NCBI GenBank assembly: GCA_014729315.1
Contig: WJKD01000625.1
Span: forward strand, 1-37,940
Direction: 5' to 3'
Length of the DNA stretch: 37,940 bases
DNA from: Promethearchaeota archaeon
Lineage (GTDB): Archaea > Asgardarchaeota > Lokiarchaeia > Sigynarchaeales > SOKP01
The notes beneath the pieces are model-generated. The model worked only from the letters and a program-made list of their open reading frames with translations. It searched no databases and was not told where the DNA came from. The position numbers and the translations under genes were made by a program. Positions 1 to 7,543 of the stretch are shown here, one piece after another; the stretch's first letter is position 1; each line of letters opens with the position of its first letter.

Positions 1-1
1 C

Positions 2-3000
2 ATCACTCCCGGGGATTATGAGATCGTTGTTAAAATTAAGGATTCGGCAGGTCGAAAGAGCGAAAAGATTGAGAACGCTAAAATTAAGCAAAAGGATAAA
101 AAAGAACTCTTTCCTGAAGAAAATAAATCCGAGTGGGAGTTTGATCTTAATCAAATATTAAAAAGTGAGAGTTCTGTTCTTGAAATTAGGTATAAATCTT
201 TAGGAGAAGAGGATTCAGCAGTGTCAAGACCTTTATACATTTATTTTAAAGATAAAAACGATTCTATTTTAAAAATATTCGATATTAACTTGAATCTGAA
301 AGATGTCCATAGAATTAGTCTAGATCCAAATTTAAAAGGTCTTTTCTATATAGAAGCTGCGCGTATAGGCATCGATGGAAGTTTTCAAAAAACAGAAAAA
401 CCTATCATGATCAAATCTCTAAATAATCGCATCGAATTAAAAATTGATTGTCCTTCAGAAGCAGAGCCAGGGGATTATATTCCACTAGATTTACAAATAA
501 AATCCGAGCATAAAAATAAAAAGATTGAGATTGGATGCGTGCTCGTGGACGCCGCATCCCGAGCAGTCTCAGGAAAGGATTCCATCCGGCCACCTTTCCA
601 AAATTCCGAAGAAACAGAGAAAAAGGATAATAAGCTTACGAGAGCAAATTCGTGGAATGCCGAACACGAGCGATTTTTAAGGAGAATTGACGATTTTCTT
701 GAGGAATTATTTTCATACAAGAACAAAAATCCCACCAGTTCAACATCGCTATCAGATATTTTAAGATTAATCGATTTTATTGACAAATCAGGTTTACTTT
801 TCAAGGAGTTCGTAGAATTTCACCTTCAGAACCTATATTATTTACTGACACAAGCTGAATTCAAAGAAATATTGGAGCTTTTAAAAGGAATGATTCGACA
901 TGAATTCAAAAATAATTTAGATATTGATAAACTGACCAGTTTTATTAATTACCGTAGAGACATTATTGATATTTCAAGTCAATTGCTAACTCACATTCCA
1001 GATGATTTATCAAAAACACATCAAAATAAGTTTGATAAGATCCGAGGCTCGATTATAAATTTAATCGTCATTAATTTGTTTAAGGAGCTTGCAATAAATC
1101 AAGATAAAAACGATTTTCTTTTTCATTATCTTGGTATTAGTAAAACTTTAGACGATTTTTGGGAAGTCTTATCCCAGTGGATTGAAAAAATGGATTCTAT
1201 TGGAGTTGATACAACACAGATTAGGCAACTTGAAGAAGAGCTGAAAATTAATATTGAGGAATCAAAGGAAATCGAAATAGAAAAATATGGGCTTCAAGGC
1301 ATATTTAGTAATAAGCAAAAGGGAGTAATAATTTCAATGGATAGTAAATTTGTTAGAGGTGGATTCGTGGGAGAAGAAAGACCGGATTGCGTTTTTTCTT
1401 GCGTTGTAGGTTATCCGAAATATACTTCAATAATGACCGATGTTGAGCATTATACAGGTGGGATGAGAGTTGAAAAAGAACGAGAGAGGCAGTCAACCGG
1501 AGAAGAAACTGAACAAAAAATATCTGTTCGATCGTTCTTTGCTCACACCGGTTATTGGAATCCTAATATCCAAATAAATGACGGCAGAAAGAAGTTGGAT
1601 TTAAAGCTACCTGATAGTATAACACAACAAGACTTCTATGCGTTTGCATCGAGTGAAGAATGCGACCTTGGTTATGCTGTAAAATCGATCCATGTCCGTC
1701 AAGAGTTTTTTTTACAACCAGATCTTCCTGCAAGTTTCACATATGGCGATACCGTAACTATTGGAGCAATTTTGACCAACAGAAGTAATTTCGTGTTAGA
1801 ATCGGAAGTGTCGTTAAATACCGAGGGTATGAAAATAAACGATACTCCCAAAAGACAGATATGCCTAGAAGCAAATACCTTTAAAAAGGTACAGTGGGAA
1901 GTCTTTACGAATCAAACAGGAGAAATTGAGCTTAAATTTGACGCAGTAAGTTTAAAATACAGAGATATTGTTAGTAAAGTCGTATATGTGCATCCTAATG
2001 GGGAGCCTGAACAAAAAATCACGCAAGGTACATTGGAACCAGGATTAAATCAATGGAAAATACACTTGGATCCAAAAGAGATTGCTCATTATGCGTTCTT
2101 TTCTGTTATTCCCGATGAGTTACACGGTGCTTTAGACGGTCTCGAGGCGATGATGAAATATCCTTATGGTTGCGTTGAACAAACAATGGGATGCGTGTTG
2201 CCTAATCTCTTGGTTTACGATTACTTAAAGACCCACGATAAGTTAACAGATAGATTTAAAAAGTTAACCGAAGAATACACCATTAAAGGTTTGCAGCGAT
2301 TGTTAATGTTTCGACACCGGGATAGGGGGTGGGGTTGGTGGGAAGCTGACGAGACTTCAGTTTTTATGACCTCTTATGTACTTCGAGGATTAACCAAAAT
2401 GAACGAGTTAGGATTTTATGTGTCAAAAAATATTATTGAGGAAACTATAGAACTAATTTTCGGGTGCCAGAAGGAAGATGGTTCCTGGGCGACGGAAATT
2501 GGATTAAAATGGGACAAGATCTCGAATAGCACAGGCCTCCAACCGTGCGTAATTACTATATATATAATTCAAAGGCTAATAGATACGAATATAAATCCTT
2601 CAGATAACAGAATTCAGAAAGCTTTAAACTTTGTTCAAAGAAACCTTAATGTTTTAAAAAACGATCCTAATGGGCTTTCTCGAGCGTATCTATTACTCAA
2701 TTCAATCAACCCCAACAATCCAAACCTTGCAAATTTATTAGAGAACTTGCTTTCGCTGCATACTAATGGATTGTGGCCAAACGGATCCGCACTTGGGGGT
2801 CAAATAGAAAGCAGTGCGTTAGCCATAAGAGCGTTATATCGCGCCAACGCAGAAAAATACAAATTCCAAATAAACAATACTATTGGAAAGATAGTAAGAA
2901 AAAGATCGGCTAAAGGCGGATGGAAAACGACAAGCGATACATCAGCAGTTGTAGAAACTTTTTTAGAACTTCAAAAGGGAGAATCTCCTCTATCGTCTTT

Positions 3001-3829
3001 CATTATCGAATTAAACGATTTAAAGAAAGAACTTTCAATCACTAACGATAACCTCGACATCGCTTTTGTTAACATGAGAAATATCCCGCTCTATAAAGTT
3101 TTAAAACCAGGAGAAAATGTATTAAGTGCTAATTTGAAGAAAGGAAAAAATCTTTTTTATCAACTTTCTGAATTAATTTGGACTAAACAAGAGCAAAAGC
3201 AGGAAAATTATTTTTTAATTGAACGGACACACTCAACTCAGATATGTAAAATAGGCGATATTGTTAGAATTAACATTTCAATTAAAGCTATTACAGACAA
3301 GACAAAACTTATCGTAATTGAGGAACGCATTCCATCAGGATTTGCTTTAGACAGAGAGCTTATTCAGAAAGATCTCAGCGAACATAAAAACCTAGATAAC
3401 TTCGATATCTTATCAAATCGCATCGTTTTATTTCCTAAAGACGCTAAAGAATTCAAGATTAGCTATTCAATGATTGCTATTAGACCTTTTAAGGGAATAC
3501 ATCCCTCAACCGTTTTGTTTGCCATGTATGAGCCCGATATAAGAGCAGGGAGTAGTTCGATTGAGATTGAAATCACTTCAAAACTGATTTTAAAATATAA
3601 AAATTTGATTACGCATTTAATATCTTCCAATGAAATAAGTTTCGAAATGCTTCAAGAATTTTTAGAACTTTCAGAGGAAAATTCCTTAAAATTACTTAAA
3701 ACTCTCAAGGATTACATAGTTTATTCAAAGAAAGCAGACATATTAAAATTTTCCATCGATAATCCAGAAATTTTATTAGAAAACACGCTTGACATAGTTG
3801 CATCTTGGCAAAGAGCGGAGGGGGTTTGA
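2..3829 (+). CDS. Alpha-2-macroglobulin-like thioester protein, 5' end outside the window
   Basis: The reading frame is open from base 2 to the stop at 3827-3829, so the gene begins upstream of the window; the GTG at 221 is internal. About 1275 residues are visible. In order there are beta-rich MG-type segments, a mostly helical insertion (about residues 200-430), an Arg/Glu-rich stretch near 1460-1530 that could be a bait region, the A2M domain (PDSITQQ, then FFLQPDLPASFTYGD), and the thioester domain with YPYGCVEQTMG; the thioester Cys is at 2171-2173 and the Gln at 2180-2182. An alpha/alpha-toroid follows (GWGWWEADETS), then a receptor-binding-like C-terminal region. The family traps proteases or tags surfaces through the Cys-Gln thioester and usually acts outside the membrane. 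Any signal peptide would lie outside the window. An actin-related gene follows 4 nt after the stop. The family call is firm; the biological role is not. Confidence 0.9.
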   Translation: MTPGDYEIVVKIKDSAGRKSEKIENAKIKQKDKKELFPEENKSEWEFDLNQILKSESSVLEIRYKSLGEEDSAVSRPLYIYFKDKNDSILKIFDINLNLKDVHRISLDPNLKGLFYIEAARIGIDGSFQKTEKPIMIKSLNNRIELKIDCPSEAEPGDYIPLDLQIKSEHKNKKIEIGCVLVDAASRAVSGKDSIRPPFQNSEETEKKDNKLTRANSWNAEHERFLRRIDDFLEELFSYKNKNPTSSTSLSDILRLIDFIDKSGLLFKEFVEFHLQNLYYLLTQAEFKEILELLKGMIRHEFKNNLDIDKLTSFINYRRDIIDISSQLLTHIPDDLSKTHQNKFDKIRGSIINLIVINLFKELAINQDKNDFLFHYLGISKTLDDFWEVLSQWIEKMDSIGVDTTQIRQLEEELKINIEESKEIEIEKYGLQGIFSNKQKGVIISMDSKFVRGGFVGEERPDCVFSCVVGYPKYTSIMTDVEHYTGGMRVEKERERQSTGEETEQKISVRSFFAHTGYWNPNIQINDGRKKLDLKLPDSITQQDFYAFASSEECDLGYAVKSIHVRQEFFLQPDLPASFTYGDTVTIGAILTNRSNFVLESEVSLNTEGMKINDTPKRQICLEANTFKKVQWEVFTNQTGEIELKFDAVSLKYRDIVSKVVYVHPNGEPEQKITQGTLEPGLNQWKIHLDPKEIAHYAFFSVIPDELHGALDGLEAMMKYPYGCVEQTMGCVLPNLLVYDYLKTHDKLTDRFKKLTEEYTIKGLQRLLMFRHRDRGWGWWEADETSVFMTSYVLRGLTKMNELGFYVSKNIIEETIELIFGCQKEDGSWATEIGLKWDKISNSTGLQPCVITIYIIQRLIDTNINPSDNRIQKALNFVQRNLNVLKNDPNGLSRAYLLLNSINPNNPNLANLLENLLSLHTNGLWPNGSALGGQIESSALAIRALYRANAEKYKFQINNTIGKIVRKRSAKGGWKTTSDTSAVVETFLELQKGESPLSSFIIELNDLKKELSITNDNLDIAFVNMRNIPLYKVLKPGENVLSANLKKGKNLFYQLSELIWTKQEQKQENYFLIERTHSTQICKIGDIVRINISIKAITDKTKLIVIEERIPSGFALDRELIQKDLSEHKNLDNFDILSNRIVLFPKDAKEFKISYSMIAIRPFKGIHPSTVLFAMYEPDIRAGSSSIEIEITSKLILKYKNLITHLISSNEISFEMLQEFLELSEENSLKLLKTLKDYIVYSKKADILKFSIDNPEILLENTLDIVASWQRAEGV

Positions 3830-3833
3830 TAAA

Positions 3834-4871
3834 ATGGGTGAAAGAACAAATTTTAGCTATTATCGGCAGTATGATTCATATTATTATCGCGAGTATTATG
3901 TAGGAGATGAGGCAATTCAACTAAGGGGTGTATTAAAATTAACCTTTCCAATTGATTTTGAGGTTATTGAAGATTTTAATGCTCTTGAAAGAGTTTTATT
4001 CTATCTTTTTTATTCATCATTGAGAGTAGATCCTTTTGAAAGCGTGGTAGTTTTTTGCTTGCCGTATGATTCGTTTTCAAGAAGGATTTTAGAAAAAATT
4101 TGCGAGATCCTTTTTGAGACTTTCTCTATAAAAGGTTTAATAATTATCCATCCCGCTATCGCAACATTAGTATCAACTGGGAAGAGAACGGGAACGGTGG
4201 TATATTTAGGTTCTGATTTATCTTACGCTTCTAACATCTACGAATTGTCTCTTTTAAAAGATTCCGTTAGAAAAGCTAGGTATGGATTTCGGAACTTAGT
4301 CGATTATACTCGAAGATTGTTGATGCAAAAAGGTTATTCATTTACCACTTCTACTGAGCGAATTATGTTAGAGGACCTTTGCGAGAAAATGTCTTATATA
4401 AGAACAAAATTTGATGATAATATGGGCGAGACCGAATTGAAAGTCCAAGCTTATACGATGCCCGATGGAGAAATAATTTCTCTTGGTGAAGAAAGATACC
4501 TTGCTTCAGAATTATTTTTTGAGCCAAATTTAATTGGCAAATTAGATGAACCATCGCTTCCACAAATAGCGCAAGAGTGTATCTCTCAGATATGGGGAGA
4601 AAAGAATTATGATCCTAAGCAATTCAATAACATCCTGCTCACTGGCCAAGCTGCTATTCCAGGCATGAAGAATCGATTAGAATCGGAACTTAATAAGTTA
4701 TCAAAAAAAAGAGAAATAAAAGTTCACTTAGATCCATTCCGAATGCATTCTAATTTTATTGGTTCAAGTATTTTAACCTCATCGAAATACAAATTGGAGA
4801 GATACTTATTCTCATCAGATGAATATAAAGTGGTAGGCCCTTCTGGAATTTATAAACATATTTTTATGTAG
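3834..4871 (+). CDS. Degenerate actin-related protein lacking phosphate loop 1
   Basis: A 345-residue actin-fold protein. ATG 3834 is chosen because GGAGGGGG lies at 3817-3824, 9 nt upstream; an earlier in-frame ATG at 3798 lies inside the upstream gene. Blocks match eukaryotic actin one after another: YVGDEA, FETFS, KGYSFTT with STER, TMPDGEIISLGEERY, ILLTGQAAIPGMKNRLE, FIGSSILTS, and a C-terminus EYKVVGPSGIY like actin EYDESGPSIV. By this alignment it starts near actin residue 35-40, so the first beta-hairpin with Asp11 and Lys18 is missing. Actin Gln137 becomes Pro, Asp154 becomes Tyr, Asp157 becomes Ser, His161 becomes Tyr and Lys213 becomes Cys; Glu214 is kept. ATP hydrolysis, and perhaps nucleotide binding, is therefore doubtful. 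It is probably co-transcribed with the macroglobulin-like gene. It may be a regulatory or capping ARP rather than a filament-forming actin (inference). Confidence 0.88.
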   Translation: MGERTNFSYYRQYDSYYYREYYVGDEAIQLRGVLKLTFPIDFEVIEDFNALERVLFYLFYSSLRVDPFESVVVFCLPYDSFSRRILEKICEILFETFSIKGLIIIHPAIATLVSTGKRTGTVVYLGSDLSYASNIYELSLLKDSVRKARYGFRNLVDYTRRLLMQKGYSFTTSTERIMLEDLCEKMSYIRTKFDDNMGETELKVQAYTMPDGEIISLGEERYLASELFFEPNLIGKLDEPSLPQIAQECISQIWGEKNYDPKQFNNILLTGQAAIPGMKNRLESELNKLSKKREIKVHLDPFRMHSNFIGSSILTSSKYKLERYLFSSDEYKVVGPSGIYKHIFM

Positions 4872-4945
4872 TATCTATCTGTTAAGAGAGAGAAGAACTC
4901 CATAAGTGCCAAAAAACGAGGAAAAAAGTATTATTAGGAAACAAA

Positions 4946-4956
4946 TTTATATAATA
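4946..4956 (+). promoter_or_regulatory. Candidate TATA box (box A)
   Basis: TTTATATAATA lies in the gap between the actin-related gene and the membrane protein at 5064. If used, it gives a leader of roughly 80 nt. The surrounding sequence is very AT-rich, so the assignment is weak. Confidence 0.3.
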
Positions 4957-5063
4957 ATATTTAGCAGTTTATCTTGGAAGGAATAAAATTAAATTTTAAA
5001 TTAAATTAAATACTTATCAAAGACCAATTAAAATAGGAGACTTTTTATTTAAAGAGAAGAAAT

Positions 5064-6053
5064 ATGAAAAAACGAGTATTTCTTAAACTTTTAATTTTCA
5101 CATTGTTCATAATACTCCCATCAGTCAATTGCGTCAGCGTTCTGGCTAAGGACAAGGATGATTATGTTTCGATAGAAGAAGAGGAAGTGTTTATTTGGAA
5201 CACAGATTACGACGAGGATGAGATCGAGAAAATGTACGCCGATATGGGTTATAACGATACTATAATTGAACCAGACGACGATGTCAACGCAGTCAAGATC
5301 TATGTCGCTTCGATTGACGCAGAAGAAGACAAATTTGATGGCTACGATGGAGTCGGATTTGATTACGTAATATCGTCCACGGAAAATCGTGAATCAAACT
5401 CGTGGGACGTGGAGGAATACATAAGTTCAGTTATTTACGAATATACTATTCTCGAAAGTGAAATCGTAGAGTATTATCAAAGAGCAGCAATATATGGAGC
5501 CTTTTTTGTTGCTGACGATGTGAGCTGGAGTACCGTTATGTACGAACTTGAAGATGACTATGGTGGTGATAGCTCTGCAGATTTTGACGACGGTGAAATT
5601 AAAATTGAAATTGACGAAAACCAGATTGGAACTAATAAGCTAATTGAAGTCAATAGTAAATACAATAGCGATGGCGTGCTTGAAAGTTACGAATTAGATT
5701 ACGATGACGAAACGATAATTGAAGCAGTATTAGAGGGCGGCGTATTTCAAGGATTTTTAATTTGGATAATCATCGGATTGATAATCCTAATTGCAATAAT
5801 TGTGATGGTTATTACTTTTGTAGTGATTTTTGCGCGAAAGTCTAAAGTTAAAGAGCCAAAAGCTAAGGTTAAAGAACCAGAAGTCAAAAAGGAAGAGACT
5901 GAAGAAATTCCCGCTGCACCAGAAAGGGTACCTCCCGCAGCAGAATTAGAACCAATAGAAGTCGCTGCTCCTAAATTTTGTCCGTATTGTGGAAGTGCAA
6001 TTAAGCCATCAACTAAGTATTGCGAATTTTGTGGACAAAATATTAACGATTAA
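5064..6053 (+). CDS. Single-pass membrane protein with acidic ectodomain and C-terminal zinc ribbon
   Basis: I do not recognise this 329-residue protein as a named family. It has an N-terminal signal peptide (KKRVF, then a hydrophobic stretch to about residue 27), an Asp/Glu/Tyr-rich ectodomain of about 200 residues, one strong membrane helix at about 230-257, a Lys/Glu/Pro-rich linker, and a double CxxC zinc ribbon at the C-terminus (FCPYCGSAI and KYCEFCGQ). This predicts the acidic domain outside and the zinc ribbon in the cytosol. ATG 5064 has a purine-rich AGGAGA element about 25 nt upstream, too far to be a typical ribosome-binding site; the signal peptide supports this start. It is preceded by a 190-nt gap and followed by T-rich sequence, so it is probably monocistronic. 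The zinc ribbon suggests binding of a cytosolic protein or nucleic acid (inference). Confidence 0.75.
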   Translation: MKKRVFLKLLIFTLFIILPSVNCVSVLAKDKDDYVSIEEEEVFIWNTDYDEDEIEKMYADMGYNDTIIEPDDDVNAVKIYVASIDAEEDKFDGYDGVGFDYVISSTENRESNSWDVEEYISSVIYEYTILESEIVEYYQRAAIYGAFFVADDVSWSTVMYELEDDYGGDSSADFDDGEIKIEIDENQIGTNKLIEVNSKYNSDGVLESYELDYDDETIIEAVLEGGVFQGFLIWIIIGLIILIAIIVMVITFVVIFARKSKVKEPKAKVKEPEVKKEETEEIPAAPERVPPAAELEPIEVAAPKFCPYCGSAIKPSTKYCEFCGQNIND

Positions 6054-6072
6054 CTTTTTTATCGCAATATTG

Positions 6073-6098
6073 ATTATCCTTTTCTTTATTTTTTTAAA
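6073..6098 (+). terminator. Candidate oligo-T terminator
   Basis: T-rich tracts (CCTTTTCTTTATTTTTTT) start about 20 nt after the stop codon at 6053, with no hairpin, as is usual for archaeal oligo-T termination. Confidence 0.35.
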
Positions 6099-6160
6099 TT
6101 AAAAATCTATATCTACGAGTCCGCGCAAAACTTTAAACGAAACGATTTTCATTTTATTAT

Positions 6161-6353
6161 AGTCAGGATTGGATCAAATTAGTGGTCGTAAAAGGTAAAT
6201 GTTATCTATCAAACGCTTACAAGGTCTATCTAAGCACTCGGCAAGCTTGGTTTGTAAACCTAAAAAATTAAATCTATAAATTGAACTTGCCTATATTTAG
6301 ATGTGTACACTCTTTCAAAAGGCTCTGCTAAGCCTTGACAACCAATCCTGACT
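6161..6353 (+). ncRNA. Candidate structured RNA closed by a perfect 12-bp stem
   Basis: This covers most of the 371-bp gap between two genes. AGTCAGGATTGG (6161-6172) pairs perfectly with CCAATCCTGACT (6342-6353). Inside I can draw three more elements: a hairpin at 6195-6220 (GTAA/TTAC plus GTT/AAC), a long arm (ATCTAA 6228-6233 with TTAGAT 6297-6302, and GGCAAG 6240-6245 with CTTGCC 6286-6291, enclosing GGTTTGTAAACC at 6249-6260), and a hairpin AAGGCT 6319-6324 / AGCCTT 6331-6336 with a 6-nt loop. TTTAAA at 6132-6137 is placed like a box A for a transcript starting near 6161. It lacks the signatures I know for RNase P RNA, SRP RNA or tRNA. Alternatives are a structured 5' leader of the gene at 6425 or a small inverted-repeat element. 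The strand is inferred from the box A. Confidence 0.45.
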
Positions 6354-6424
6354 CCCTTATCGAAAAAAACAAAAATTAAATATTAAAAATAATAGAAAGA
6401 AATACAATAAAGGAAAATATTCAA

Positions 6425-7087
6425 ATGCCTTTAACACTAGGAGACGCTTTTTCGCGTCGAAAACAAATAGAATCTCAGCTCGAAAATTGGTTTAACCGCC
6501 TCAGCTTAGCTGGTAGGGACACAATTCAATTCCAAACTAAAAATATTGAAGGTTCTGATCAGTTTAAACCAATTCCAGGCTCCACCAAGGAGTATCAAAG
6601 AACCTATACAATAGAAGAATGTAGGGAAAAAATAGACAAGCTGATCGAGGAGGATAAAAACCTTGCTTTGCAAATTTCCCTGACAAATCAAATAGCGAAA
6701 GCCAAGATGATTGATTTAAATGGTACTGAAAAGGAATTGACCATACCAGAACTCTTAGTCTTAAAAAATAATATTGCACCTAAAATAGAACAAGCCGCTC
6801 GTTCTATCCCAAAAGTATCAAAAGGTGTTGATATCGTAGAACAAACAGATAAATATATTAAATGGCGGTCAATATACCCTACTTATAAGAAAAAACAATC
6901 TCTAAGCGAACAAGGTCATAAAATTGAGGAAGAATACGTTGATTATTACCAAGTTGAAGAGATAACGGATTACGGACTTCCAGAAAGAGAAATCTTTGAC
7001 GAAATAGACAAAATTCACGCTTGGCAACATCGTTTAAAAGAAGCAATCAACCAAGCGAATAAAACTGAATTAGTAAATTTGTCTTAA
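6425..7087 (+). CDS. Helical protein, weakly resembling the DIP1984/septicolysin-like family
   Basis: A 220-residue soluble protein with no signal peptide or membrane helix. It is mostly helical and charged: an N-terminal helix (LGDAFSRRKQIESQL), a second long helix (EECREKIDKLIEEDKNLALQ) leading into SLTNQIAKA, a helix near residues 105-130, and a C-terminal helix ending at the stop. The order of helices and the segment after the second one recall bacterial DIP1984/septicolysin-like proteins, but the match is weak and no catalytic residues are evident. ATG 6425 is the first Met after an in-frame stop. The gene starts 71 nt after the candidate structured RNA, which could be its leader. Function unknown. 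Confidence 0.7.
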   Translation: MPLTLGDAFSRRKQIESQLENWFNRLSLAGRDTIQFQTKNIEGSDQFKPIPGSTKEYQRTYTIEECREKIDKLIEEDKNLALQISLTNQIAKAKMIDLNGTEKELTIPELLVLKNNIAPKIEQAARSIPKVSKGVDIVEQTDKYIKWRSIYPTYKKKQSLSEQGHKIEEEYVDYYQVEEITDYGLPEREIFDEIDKIHAWQHRLKEAINQANKTELVNLS

Positions 7088-7160
7088 ACTAAGATAGCTA
7101 TAAAAATTCAATAGTTTTTTATACATATACTTATTTATTTATCAATTTTTTATTCTATTA

Positions 7161-7444
7161 TTAAATAACGATCCTAATCTTATTTTCCGTTAAAATTTTT
7201 AATAAAACATCCATTCTGGCATCAGAATAGTTAGAAAGTGGTGTGTTTGCTATCCGTAATTCTTTAAGAAAATTCACTCTTTTTATCGATTCTGGAAGAG
7301 AATGGAGGTCATCACTGCTTACATCGAGGTGCGTGAGGGATCTAAGCCTTCCGATAGATTCGGGAAGGTCCGAAAGTTAATTGAACTGTGCTCAAATTTT
7401 AATAATGTGAGAAAACTGAGCAAGATTTTAAAGTCAATACTTTC
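7161..7444 (-). pseudogene. Remnant of an LRR protein gene (C-terminal repeats, frameshifted)
   Basis: The reverse strand of the 456-bp gap between 7087 and 7544 encodes leucine-rich repeats in two frames. The segment 7376-7161 reads LSDLPESIGRLRSLTHLD, then further LPESI repeats and a capping tail ending at a TAA at 7161-7163. The segment just upstream, from about 7444, reads LLSFLTLLKFEHSSIN in another frame. A single-base shift near 7377 joins them into continuous LRRs. An in-frame stop at 7445-7447 cuts off any earlier repeats. The C-terminal part resembles the end of the large LRR gene at 11384. I read it as a decayed relative; the rest of the gap holds the promoter of the next gene. Confidence 0.65.
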
Positions 7445-7484
7445 TTAACAAGGGGATGAATGACTATATTATTATTAAGATGAA

Positions 7485-7495
7485 CTTATATAAAG
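7485..7495 (+). promoter_or_regulatory. Candidate TATA box upstream of the GlcD-type gene
   Basis: CTTATATAAAG is a good archaeal box A. It lies about 55 nt before ATG 7544, leaving a leader of about 25-30 nt that contains AGGGG at 7535-7539. Confidence 0.5.
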
Positions 7496-7543
7496 TAATA
7501 GATCCAACTTTATACTATCAATTATTAAGTAATCAGGGGAATT

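Noticed and set aside
221..3829. GTG 221 as start of the macroglobulin-like gene
   Set aside because: The same frame is open and coding-like back to base 2, no ribosome-binding site lies before 221, and the start would fall inside a beta domain.
6161..6353. Small inverted-repeat transposable element
   Set aside because: The terminal repeats would fit, but no target-site duplication flanks them and the interior has its own stems. Kept only as an alternative to a structured RNA.
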